DNA of 64,000 bases, from assembly GCA_947574055.1 (NCBI GenBank), contig CANPIC010000002.1, positions 106,731-170,730 of the forward strand. Reading direction: 5' to 3'. This document shows, in pieces, positions 54,825 to 61,955 of the stretch (position 1 is its first letter; every line of letters begins with the position of its first letter). Origin of the DNA: an uncultured bacterium. Its GTDB lineage: Bacteria; Bacillota; Clostridia; Lachnospirales; Lachnospiraceae. Below the pieces are notes generated by a model, which saw only the letters and a program-made list of their open reading frames with translations, made no database searches and was not told the origin of the DNA. Position numbers and translations under genes: made by a program.

Positions 54825-56762
54825 ATGAAACTTGAGAAATGTCCCATCTGTTCCACGCGCATGAGAGAGCAGGACGGCCGCATGATCTGTCAGAACTGTG
54901 GTTACTATCAGATCATTGGCAATAACGCCTCTGATCCCATGCCGGTGGAGCCCCTGCCCCAGTGGCAGCAACCGATGCAGCCGGGGCCTGTCACAGATCA
55001 GCAGACCGGTCCCCGGGGGCAGATTCCCTATCAGCCCCCACGCGGTATCACGGTGTCCGCTTCCAGCCACAACAATCGGAAAAATGTGTCTGCTATCATT
55101 GGCTGGACGGTCTTTGGCATCATATTTGTCTTCATGATTGCCGTGGCTCTGTTTCAGGTCATAAAAATGCCGAAAGAGGAAGTAGACACTGTTGCCGTCG
55201 CCGAAACAGAAAATCCGCAGACAGACTATGAAAGTTTTGAGACGCAAGAGGCCGCGCTTCCCCAGTCCGAATCTTTTCAGGTACTTGTTTCTCAGATATT
55301 TGACATGGATTTTTCTGAGATCTCTGCTTTGGAACTGAATCAGATCACAGAACTGGATCTGTACTATGATGATGATAGCCGGAAATGTATCTCCTGCACG
55401 CTGGATGACGGCACAAATATCAGCTATTTTCTGAATGAAGATTTATACATGGATCTGGCAGATCTGTCCTGCTTTAAGAATGTCACCTGGCTGTCGCTGG
55501 AATATGGCCATTTAAAGCCGGAAGATTTAAAAGGGATGGACAGCCTGGCCTGCATCTCTTCGGATATGACGCTGAGCGAACTGTATGAAGCCGTACCTGA
55601 TCCGGAAAATATTACCTATATCCAGATCAACTCTACGATTTTTGCCAATTCCTGCGATGGCATCGAACATTTCCCCAATCTGACCTTTTTTGCGGCAGAC
55701 TGTATGGATATGCAGGATATCAGTGCCCTCTCTGCCATGACCGCTCTGGAGGGGTTGTCCCTTACTGACTGTGACCGTCTTACTGATTTCAGCCCTCTTT
55801 ATGACCTGACCGGCTTGCGATACCTTTCCATCGAATCTTCCGCACTGAAAGAGATCGGTTTCGTAGAAAACATGCCTATGCTTTCTGCCCTCTATCTCTC
55901 CGATACCGATGAACTGATGTCGATCGCAGCCCTGGAATCCTGTGCGGATAACCTGACAGAACTCACCCTGGAAGATATCTGGAAGGTCAGTGACCTCAGC
56001 GTTCTGGAAAAACTGACAAACCTGACACAATTAGAACTGACCGTTTCCTATGATACAGCCCTTCCGTCCTTTGCCGGTCTGCCAAATCTGGAATATCTGG
56101 CCATAGAGGGCGCGGGGGATCTCAGTTCCATCCGGGACGCCGCCAATCTGGCCTATCTGTCTCTGGATGACTGTAACTGTGAAGACCTGACTGTCCTGGA
56201 TTCCTTGCCGAATCTGGTTTATCTGGATCTCTATGATATGTCCGGTTATCATATTTCTCTGGAACCTGTTACACGCCTGCAGGGCCTGGTGGGGCTGGAC
56301 ATAACAGGCAGCACTGTCTATGCGGATGCGGCAGCACTGCTTTCCATCCCCACACTGGAAGAATTCTATATGGCAGATTGCAATATCGGACTGAACAAGG
56401 AGAATATCGCTGTGAATGAAACGCTCCGGGTGCTTGATATGGATGATGTCACACTTTATCAGCTGACCGCAGCAGACGGACGCGGCTGGCTGCAGGATGA
56501 GCAGGAAATCACACTGTCTCAGCACACGGATCTGTTTGCAAATTTTCCTAACTTAGATACACTCTATCTGAAAGGTAATGAACTGACCGATCTGGCTTTT
56601 CTGTCACAATATGGTCTTACCGGATTACGGCTGCTGGATATTACCGACAATTATGTTGTGGATCTGACACCACTGACCGAACTGCCACAACTGGAATTTG
56701 TCCTCTGTGAAGATAATCCGATTGCAAATACGGCAGGCCTGGACGATATCCTGATCCGCTGA
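54825..56762 (+). CDS. Zinc-ribbon, single-helix membrane protein with leucine-rich repeats
   Basis: 645 residues. The N-terminus carries a compact zinc ribbon, CPIC at 6-9 and CQNCG at 22-26, then a Pro/Gln-rich linker and one membrane helix at about 89-112. The remainder (about 175-645) is leucine-rich repeats of roughly 21-22 residues (TALEGLSLTDCDRLTDFSPL, NLEYLAIEGAGDLSSI), as in internalin-like proteins. With no signal peptide, the ribbon is probably inside and the repeats outside the cell. Acidic residues are common. The start ATG 54825 has AGGAAAGGAACAAG upstream; a possible -10 TAAAAT lies at 54772-54777. It diverges from the chaperone operon. Likely a surface binding protein; the partner is unknown. 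Confidence 0.82.
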   Translation: MKLEKCPICSTRMREQDGRMICQNCGYYQIIGNNASDPMPVEPLPQWQQPMQPGPVTDQQTGPRGQIPYQPPRGITVSASSHNNRKNVSAIIGWTVFGIIFVFMIAVALFQVIKMPKEEVDTVAVAETENPQTDYESFETQEAALPQSESFQVLVSQIFDMDFSEISALELNQITELDLYYDDDSRKCISCTLDDGTNISYFLNEDLYMDLADLSCFKNVTWLSLEYGHLKPEDLKGMDSLACISSDMTLSELYEAVPDPENITYIQINSTIFANSCDGIEHFPNLTFFAADCMDMQDISALSAMTALEGLSLTDCDRLTDFSPLYDLTGLRYLSIESSALKEIGFVENMPMLSALYLSDTDELMSIAALESCADNLTELTLEDIWKVSDLSVLEKLTNLTQLELTVSYDTALPSFAGLPNLEYLAIEGAGDLSSIRDAANLAYLSLDDCNCEDLTVLDSLPNLVYLDLYDMSGYHISLEPVTRLQGLVGLDITGSTVYADAAALLSIPTLEEFYMADCNIGLNKENIAVNETLRVLDMDDVTLYQLTAADGRGWLQDEQEITLSQHTDLFANFPNLDTLYLKGNELTDLAFLSQYGLTGLRLLDITDNYVVDLTPLTELPQLEFVLCEDNPIANTAGLDDILIR

Positions 56763-56792
56763 CCTCCATTCACCAAACAGTAAACATGAAAA

Positions 56793-56832
56793 AACGACGG
56801 CTGACATCTTTTTTTCTTTGTCATCCGTCGTT
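56793..56832. terminator. Bidirectional terminator between the LRR and Spo0A-C genes
   Basis: The arms AACGACGGCTGACA (56793-56806) and TGTCATCCGTCGTT (56819-56832) pair with one mismatch around a T-rich tip. A T-rich run follows on the plus strand and AAAA precedes on the other side. It sits between convergent genes ending at 56762 and 56843. Confidence 0.75.
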
Positions 56833-56842
56833 CTTGATTTTA

Positions 56843-57331
56843 TTATGCGAGTTCAAATAGCATCTCCTTTAATGTCTGGCGCACGATCTCTTTGATCATA
56901 TCAGCGGAGACTTCATTGAAAGACTGAAGCTGTTCCAGAGTTATCTCCTCAATCTGCTCTTCTCTCCATGTAAGTCCTGTTTTTTCTTTTTCTTCCTGTT
57001 GTTTTTTCAAATATTCTTTTTTGATATTTCTGTATAGAAAGGTAATAGAGTTGGAATTTTGACAGTTTGTAAATCCGATGTAATGATCGATCAGTTCATA
57101 GTTGGTGACCCGGGTTCTGGTGGTCGTAAAAGCATTGCGGATGGCCCGCTCCACCCTGGACTCTGTATCGCCATATAGTCTTGCAATTTTGTAGTATAAA
57201 GCTGTCCATTTGGGTTCCTGCCATTCTGGCGTATCCAGAAGAAGAACCGCCTCTACTATATACTTAAAGCCTTTCAATTTCACCGGCATCCCCATTGCTA
57301 TTAACACATGCTCTACAAATTCTTTTTTCAT
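56843..57331 (-). CDS. Spo0A C-terminal-domain-only DNA-binding protein
   Basis: 162 residues. About 5-75 match the Spo0A effector domain: MGMPVKLKGFKYIVEAVLLL then WTALYYKIARLYGDTESRVERAIRNAF, whose last helices read DNA in Spo0A. There is no receiver domain, so it cannot be phosphorylated like Spo0A. The C-terminal half is charged and helical, perhaps for dimer formation. It would recognise 0A-box-like DNA or a related site. It diverges from a leader ORF and XRE gene, sharing a palindromic promoter. A DNA-binding role is likely; the targets are unknown. Confidence 0.85.
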   Translation of the reverse strand: MKKEFVEHVLIAMGMPVKLKGFKYIVEAVLLLDTPEWQEPKWTALYYKIARLYGDTESRVERAIRNAFTTTRTRVTNYELIDHYIGFTNCQNSNSITFLYRNIKKEYLKKQQEEKEKTGLTWREEQIEEITLEQLQSFNEVSADMIKEIVRQTLKEMLFELA

Positions 57332-57387
57332 TATTTATCCCGCCCTTCTGTTCTTGCATTTTTATTTCAATTTTGTTACGCGTGTGT

Positions 57388-57427
57388 TATAATTCGAATT
57401 ATATACCGGAAAAGGAGTTACTGTCAT
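57388..57427. promoter_or_regulatory. Overlapping divergent promoters joined by a perfect 16-bp palindrome
   Basis: TATAATTCGAATTATA (57388-57403) is its own reverse complement. Its left half is a plus-strand -10 with TG one base upstream (TGTTATAAT, extended -10) towards the XRE gene. Its right half is a minus-strand -10 with ATGACA 18 bp away (57422-57427) towards the Spo0A-C gene. A dimeric regulator bound here could block both. Confidence 0.7.
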
Positions 57428-57482
57428 GGCCAAAAGCCAGCTTCCCTCCGGTTCAAAAGATAAAATATGGTTCCGAAAGTGA
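57426..57482 (+). CDS. Short leader ORF (18 residues) upstream of the XRE gene
   Basis: ATG 57426 follows AAAGGAG with eight bases between, one of the best ribosome sites in the window. The frame runs MAKSQLPSGSKDKIWFRK and stops at TGA 57480-57482, 23 bp before the XRE start. It may be a translated leader or a small basic protein. It could also be chance. Confidence 0.5.
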   Translation: MAKSQLPSGSKDKIWFRK

Positions 57483-57505
57483 CCATTTGGGTTTGAGGTA
57501 TTACC

Positions 57506-58240
57506 ATGTTATCAAAACAGGAGATCGTAAAAAATTTTACGCTGAATATGGAAAAAGAACGGCTCAAACGCGGATTGACACAGGCACAGATGGCAAAGAA
57601 ACTTGAAATGTCGCTGTCCGGTTACAAAAAGATGATCTCTGGCGTGACTATGAAAATAGACCTGTATACAGCACATCTCTTACAGGCAATGACAGGAAAA
57701 GCCATTCTGGAAATGATCGGTCAGTATGAAGAGGATGCCCAGTTTCTGCGCAAATTCAGGTCCATGTCTCCGCGGCAGAAAAATTTTATCACCGGTATTG
57801 TCGATTTTGAACTTGATTTTTCCGAGTCCCATACCGATACGGACGATTATATTACCGTATTTGTCCCAACCGGCAGTATGGAAGATGGGATGTTGTACGA
57901 TTCTTCTCATTTTTACAAAATCAATGCAGCTTCCTATCGCAAAAAATTCGGAGATGATCTTTATTGTGGCATACAAGTCACATCCGATCATCTCCATCCC
58001 GCTTATCACTATGGCGATATCCTTCTGATCTGCAAAAAAGCAATCCACGAAGGGGATACCGGTATCTTTTTAAACAAGGAAACAGGCCGTGCCTATATCC
58101 GCCGGCTCACAGCTTCCTCTCCCTGGGTACTGGAACCCATCAACGATCTGGGCAGACCGATCGTCATTGACCGAAATGAGGAAGCCGTCTCCGACAAATG
58201 GATCCGGTTTGGCTACGTCCTTACCAAAATGCGAGTATAA
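57506..58240 (+). CDS. XRE-family regulator with degenerate S24 (LexA/CI-like) domain
   Basis: 244 residues. About 10-48 form an HTH (LTQAQMAKKLEMSLSGYKKM), a linker follows, and about 110-244 resemble the S24 peptidase domain of LexA and CI repressors (VTSDHLHPAYHYGDILLI, GDTGIFLNKETGRAYIRRL). In active members the first motif has Ser where this protein has His162, and the second has Lys where this has Arg199. Both catalytic residues are therefore missing and self-cleavage is not expected. It may sense a ligand or simply dimerise. GAGGT precedes ATG 57506. It is divergent from the Spo0A-C protein; a hairpin follows the stop. Confidence 0.82.
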   Translation: MLSKQEIVKNFTLNMEKERLKRGLTQAQMAKKLEMSLSGYKKMISGVTMKIDLYTAHLLQAMTGKAILEMIGQYEEDAQFLRKFRSMSPRQKNFITGIVDFELDFSESHTDTDDYITVFVPTGSMEDGMLYDSSHFYKINAASYRKKFGDDLYCGIQVTSDHLHPAYHYGDILLICKKAIHEGDTGIFLNKETGRAYIRRLTASSPWVLEPINDLGRPIVIDRNEEAVSDKWIRFGYVLTKMRV

Positions 58241-58257
58241 GACGTAAGACGGCCGCG

Positions 58258-58277
58258 GGCGGGGCATGCCGCCTTTT
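58258..58277 (+). terminator. Short terminator after the XRE gene
   Basis: GGCGG (58258-58262), a 6-base tip, CCGCC (58269-58273), then TTTT. It lies 18 bp after the XRE stop and right before the convergent fakA stop. Confidence 0.55.
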
Positions 58278-59936
58278 CTATTCTGCCGAGAGCAGGTAGT
58301 AATAGACGGGCTGACCGCCGTCCTGAAGTTCGATATCCAGTTTCGGATACTTCCGGCCTATCTTCTCTTTCATCGTTTCCGCATCTTCGGGTTTGATTTC
58401 CTTGCCATAGTAGATACTCAACAGTTCAGTCCCGTCATCTGCCATAACGCCTACCGTCTCCAGTACCGTCCGCTCAAGGTGGCTGTTTACCGCTACGATT
58501 CCGCTGTCATCGATCCCCATATAATCTCCCTGGCGAATCTCTCTGCCATTTACGGAAGTATCCCGCACTGCGTAGGTGATCTGCCCTGATTTTACATGGC
58601 CAATCTCCTCCAGCATGGTACTTTCATTTTCGGCCGCAGACAGTTCCGGCACATAGGAAACAATGGCGGTAATCCCCTGCGGTACGCTGTACGTGGGAAT
58701 CACGACCACTTTTTTTTGTTTGGTCATATCCCGGGCCTGCTCCGCAGCCATCACCACATTTTTATTGTTGGGCAGGATAAAGACCGTATCCGCATTGATC
58801 TTTCCAATGGCCTGCAGCATATCTTCCGTGCTGGGATTCATGGTCTGTCCTCCCTCGATGATCTCATCGGCGCCCAGTTCGCGGAAGATCCGGCAGAGTC
58901 CCTCACCGGCACATACGGCAACAAAACCCATGGATTTTTTGGGTTTCTGTTCCTCGGGTTCCTGAGCCTTTTTCCCTGCCTGCTGAAACAGCTTCTCCTG
59001 ATGTTCCAGACGCATATTATCAATCTTCATATTTGAGAGCGCACCATACGTCAGCGCTTTCTGGATGGCCAGCCCCGGGTCATTGGTATGTACATGTACC
59101 TTGATGACCTCCTCATCCGCCACTACCACAAGAGAATCCCCGATAGATTCCAGATACGCTTTCAATGCATTTTCACCGGCTTTTTCCACCGGCTGTTCTG
59201 TCATAATAATAAACTCGGTGCAATAGCCGAACCGGATATCGGCAGCTTGCGTCCCTGCAGGTGCTTGCGTCTTACGGGTCTCAGCCACAGGCAGAACGGG
59301 GGAATAGGCAGTCTCCTTGCCCAGAAAGGCATCAACAGCCCCTTTTAGCACTTCCAGAAGTCCCTGACCGCCCGAATCGACGACCCCGGCCTGGGCCAGC
59401 ACCGGAAGAATCTCCGGCGTCTGATTCAGCGTATACTCCATATATTCCAGAATTTCCCGGAAGAAAACTTCCAGATCCTGCTCTCCCTCTTCGCTGAGCT
59501 GGGCCGCTTTCTCGGCGCCGCTGCGAGCCACAGTGAGAATCGTTCCTTCCTTTGGTTTCATAACCGCCTTATAAGCTGTCTCCACCGCCTTGGTAAACGC
59601 ATCTGCCATCACAGGTACCGTTACCTTCGTATGCCCTTCAATCCCTTTCGTAAACCCACGGAAAAGCTGGGACAAAATGACACCGGAATTGCCTCTGGCC
59701 CCTCTGAGCGAGCCGGAAGCAATCGCCCTCGACAGTTCCTTCATATCGGGGTCAGTCAGGGCAGCCACTTCCCTTGCAGCGGAAAGGACCGTCATCGTCA
59801 TATTGGTGCCGGTATCGCCATCCGGCACAGGGAACACATTCAGTTCATTGATCCACTCTTTTTTTGCTTCCAGATTTTTGGCACCGGCCAGAAACATTTT
59901 TGCGATCATCCCGGCATCGATATAATTACAAGCCAC
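58278..59936 (-). CDS. fakA: Fatty acid kinase catalytic subunit FakA (DAK2 domain, YloV-like)
   Basis: 552 residues from GTG 59936, chosen because AAGGAGG lies eight bases upstream; the frame opens at 59975. The DAK2 kinase domain (about 10-205) has NVFPVPDGDTGTNM and ASGSLRGARGNSGVILSQ, the nucleotide and metal sites, and VVDSGGQGLLEV. A middle domain has the metal His in IKVHVHTND, and the C-terminal third resembles the DegV-like YloV part. The enzyme phosphorylates fatty acids held by a DegV/FakB protein, one of which is encoded at 47368. It lies 65 bp after the Asp23 gene, as in many Firmicutes. Confidence 0.94.
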   Translation of the reverse strand: MACNYIDAGMIAKMFLAGAKNLEAKKEWINELNVFPVPDGDTGTNMTMTVLSAAREVAALTDPDMKELSRAIASGSLRGARGNSGVILSQLFRGFTKGIEGHTKVTVPVMADAFTKAVETAYKAVMKPKEGTILTVARSGAEKAAQLSEEGEQDLEVFFREILEYMEYTLNQTPEILPVLAQAGVVDSGGQGLLEVLKGAVDAFLGKETAYSPVLPVAETRKTQAPAGTQAADIRFGYCTEFIIMTEQPVEKAGENALKAYLESIGDSLVVVADEEVIKVHVHTNDPGLAIQKALTYGALSNMKIDNMRLEHQEKLFQQAGKKAQEPEEQKPKKSMGFVAVCAGEGLCRIFRELGADEIIEGGQTMNPSTEDMLQAIGKINADTVFILPNNKNVVMAAEQARDMTKQKKVVVIPTYSVPQGITAIVSYVPELSAAENESTMLEEIGHVKSGQITYAVRDTSVNGREIRQGDYMGIDDSGIVAVNSHLERTVLETVGVMADDGTELLSIYYGKEIKPEDAETMKEKIGRKYPKLDIELQDGGQPVYYYLLSAE

Positions 59937-60001
59937 TGGTATTTCCTCCTTATTGTCCATGCGATTGCGCATCATAATATGCTGCCAGCATTTCTCTCTT
60001 A

Positions 60002-60364
60002 TCAGTCAATCACCCGGACTCCCTCAACGAAAATATTGATCTTTTCTATTTCGAGTCCCGTAAATTCTTCCACTTTATATCTGACACTGTCGGTCAGGTT
60101 GTCCGCCACTGTCAGTATACTCACACCATAGGAAACGATCACATGGAAATCCAAAGTCAGCCTGCGATCTGCACCGACGGTCACGGCAATGCCGTGGGTG
60201 ATGCTGTCTTTTTTCAGCAGCTTCACAATGCCGTCTTTCATATTGACAGACGCCATCCCTACAATGCCGAAACACTCCACCGCCACTGAGCCTGCATATT
60301 GGGCGATCACTTCATTATCAATCAGAATTGTTCCCATCCGGGTATTCATCGAAGTCCTTTTCAT
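60002..60364 (-). CDS. Asp23/Gls24 family protein (YloU-like)
   Basis: 120 residues with the family pattern GTILIDNEVIAQYAGSVAVE, FGIVGMASVNMKDG and LTLDFHVIVSYGVSI, ending VRYKVEEFTGLEIEKINIFVEGV. These small cytoplasmic proteins associate with the envelope and alkaline stress. They commonly sit between rpmB and fakA, as here. Starts at 60364 (AGGAGG ten bases upstream) and 60349 are both possible. It has its own near-consensus promoter overlapping that of rpmB. Confidence 0.93.
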   Translation of the reverse strand: MKRTSMNTRMGTILIDNEVIAQYAGSVAVECFGIVGMASVNMKDGIVKLLKKDSITHGIAVTVGADRRLTLDFHVIVSYGVSILTVADNLTDSVRYKVEEFTGLEIEKINIFVEGVRVID

Positions 60365-60398
60365 GGGGCACTAACCTCCTAAGTTCATTCTTTCCATA

Positions 60399-60427
60399 AT
60401 TTTAAGATATTTATACTTGCATTTCAA
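60399..60427 (-). promoter_or_regulatory. Promoter for the asp23-fakA transcript
   Basis: On the minus strand TTGAAA (60422-60427), 17 bp, TAAAAT (60399-60404). Its -35 shares base 60422 with that of the rpmB promoter. Confidence 0.72.
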
Positions 60428-60445
60428 TACCAAATATGCTAAAAT
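60417..60445 (+). promoter_or_regulatory. Promoter for rpmB
   Basis: TTGCAT (60417-60422), 17 bp, TAAAAT (60440-60445). An 80-base leader precedes the rpmB start; no clear regulatory fold was seen in it. Confidence 0.72.
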
Positions 60446-60523
60446 TTCAATGTTGTGAGCGTTGTCTTGTATCGCTCATCCGTAAGATCATACAACAGAC
60501 TATATCGCATAGGAGGTGCAAAG

Positions 60524-60709
60524 ATGGCTAAATGTGAAATTTGTGGCAAAGGCGTTCATTTTGGAAACAATGTAAGCCATTCTCATAGAAGGTCCAATCG
60601 TATTTGGAAATCCAACATTAAGAGAGTAAAATGCAACATAAACGGCACAGTGAAGAGAATGCACATTTGTACCGGATGTTTAAAGTCCAACAAAGTAGAA
60701 AGAGCATAA
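60524..60709 (+). CDS. rpmB: 50S ribosomal protein L28
   Basis: 61 residues from ATG 60524 with AGGAGG upstream. AKCEICGKGVHFGNNVSHSH is the family start, NIKRVKCNINGTVKRM the core. CEIC and CTGC form the zinc-binding version of L28. It is a single-gene transcript with its own terminator, divergent from asp23-fakA. Confidence 0.97.
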   Translation: MAKCEICGKGVHFGNNVSHSHRRSNRIWKSNIKRVKCNINGTVKRMHICTGCLKSNKVERA

Positions 60710-60735
60710 GGGGAAACCCCTTATGCTTTTTTTTT
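60704..60735 (+). terminator. Strong terminator of rpmB
   Basis: GCATAAGGGG (60704-60713), AAA, CCCCTTATGC (60717-60726), then nine T. The stem includes the rpmB stop codon. On the minus strand the same stem follows the convergent J-domain gene and contains its stop, so it may serve both. Confidence 0.92.
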
Positions 60736-61329
60736 CCATCCCACTTCTTCCAGCATGGTCTCATACATGCGGTTGATCTGCTGCAACAGCTTCGTATCCC
60801 CGCACAGGTTGTCCGGATGAAAAATCTTCACCAGATCACGGTGACGCTTTTTCAGTGTGAGCGGGTTGCTGACACCACTGAAAAAAAGCCGTACATTGTC
60901 ATATTCGGCACTGCTTCGGCTCCGTCTCTCTTCCCGTTTTGCTTCCAGCAGGATGCGGTCCCGTTCCAGCGCTTTGCGGTCATCGGCCAGCTGCGCAAAA
61001 CCGCTCTTTAAAATCTCCATTTTTTGTTGAAAGAAAAGCTCGTCCTTTTTCAGACTCTTTCTGGCCTCATCAATTCTCCGGCTCTGGCTTTCCATCTGTG
61101 CCTGCCTGTCCCTCATTTCTTCATAAAACCGCTCTTTTTCACGCAGGAACTGCTCCTGCTCCTCTAAAAACAGTTCCCGTTCCCGCGCAGGGCTGGTGTC
61201 GTCCTCCTCACAAGCCGGCTTCTTTTCTTCCGATACCGGACCCTCTGCCTCTCTCTCTTCCTGCCTTTCCTCCGCTTCTCTCCCCGGCCTTTCATGGTCT
61301 GCCGGTTCCCATATTTTCCCTTCCATCAT
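60721..61329 (-). CDS. Coiled-coil protein with C-terminal J-domain
   Basis: 202 residues. The first 55 are acidic and low in complexity. About 50-140 form a long Glu/Arg/Gln-rich coiled coil. The C-terminus (about 147-195) is J-like, VSNPLTLKKRHRDLVKIFHPDN, with the HPD motif intact and LLQQINRMYETMLEEV as the next helix. A J-domain at the very end after a coiled coil is unusual. It would recruit DnaK or HscC. ATG 61329 was chosen; TTG 61332 fits the GAGGG site even better. The stop lies in the rpmB terminator stem. Confidence 0.8.
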   Translation of the reverse strand: MMEGKIWEPADHERPGREAEERQEEREAEGPVSEEKKPACEEDDTSPARERELFLEEQEQFLREKERFYEEMRDRQAQMESQSRRIDEARKSLKKDELFFQQKMEILKSGFAQLADDRKALERDRILLEAKREERRSRSSAEYDNVRLFFSGVSNPLTLKKRHRDLVKIFHPDNLCGDTKLLQQINRMYETMLEEVGWKKKA

Positions 61330-61362
61330 CAATGCAAAACCCTCATACTCCTGTCATATCTC

Positions 61363-61512
61363 TTATTCACAAAATACAGCCAGATATCCCATCAGCGCAA
61401 AAACGCCCATCAAAATCAAGCCGGTAAAACGGCTGCCGAGCAGAAGCATCAGCAGCATACCGACGGCGATACAGATCGAAGCAAACCCAATCAGCTTTTT
61501 CATAACAGACAT
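61363..61512 (-). CDS. Small two-helix membrane protein
   Basis: 49 residues from ATG 61512 or 46 from ATG 61503; stop TAA at 61363-61365. The sequence is nearly all hydrophobic, with helices at about 4-25 and 29-47 around a short SRF turn. Ribosome sites are weak for both starts. It lies between gerW and the J-domain gene on the same strand. Such short membrane genes are easily missed; function unknown. Confidence 0.6.
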   Translation of the reverse strand: MSVMKKLIGFASICIAVGMLLMLLLGSRFTGLILMGVFALMGYLAVFCE

Positions 61513-61562
61513 TCATTTCACTGTTTCTTATCAGTTATCATATGACGGCTGTGCGCTGCGGG

Positions 61563-61955
61563 TTACTGTTTTTCTTCCGGAAAAGCAATATCCACCGCTT
61601 CTGCATCTGCGGGCATCTCTTCCTTTTTCTTGGTAAAACGATCCACCAGATCCGGTATCATGTCCAGAATCTTTGTTATGGTGTCCTGGTTTTTCACATT
61701 GACCAGTTTTGTCTGGTCGTTTTTGATCACCAATACAGCTGACGGCATCATCTTCCCACACATACCGCCCGTACCACCATTCTTTTTATCTCCTTTGGAG
61801 GCGCCTGCGCCCACCCCGAATGTCACATCCACCAGCGGCAGGATAATGGTATCACCAATTTTTGTGGCTTCTCCCACTACGGTCTTGGTTGACAATACAC
61901 TGTCCATTCCCTTCAGCAGAGATTCCACAACTCCTGAAAAATTATTGTCTGTCAT
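61563..61955 (-). CDS. gerW: GerW family sporulation protein (YtfJ)
   Basis: 130 residues. The family core is VVGEATKIGDTIILPLVDVTFGVG, followed by a Gly/Lys loop and CGKMMPSAVLVI. In Bacillus, GerW is made in the forespore and is needed for proper germination. It overlaps the DUF2953 gene by 14 bp, the ytfI-ytfJ arrangement. Supports a spore-forming host. Confidence 0.93.
   Translation of the reverse strand: MTDNNFSGVVESLLKGMDSVLSTKTVVGEATKIGDTIILPLVDVTFGVGAGASKGDKKNGGTGGMCGKMMPSAVLVIKNDQTKLVNVKNQDTITKILDMIPDLVDRFTKKKEEMPADAEAVDIAFPEEKQ

Noticed and set aside
57332..58240. Prophage immunity region
   Set aside because: An XRE/S24-type regulator with a divergent gene resembles one, but no integrase, phage structural gene or attachment repeat is in the window.
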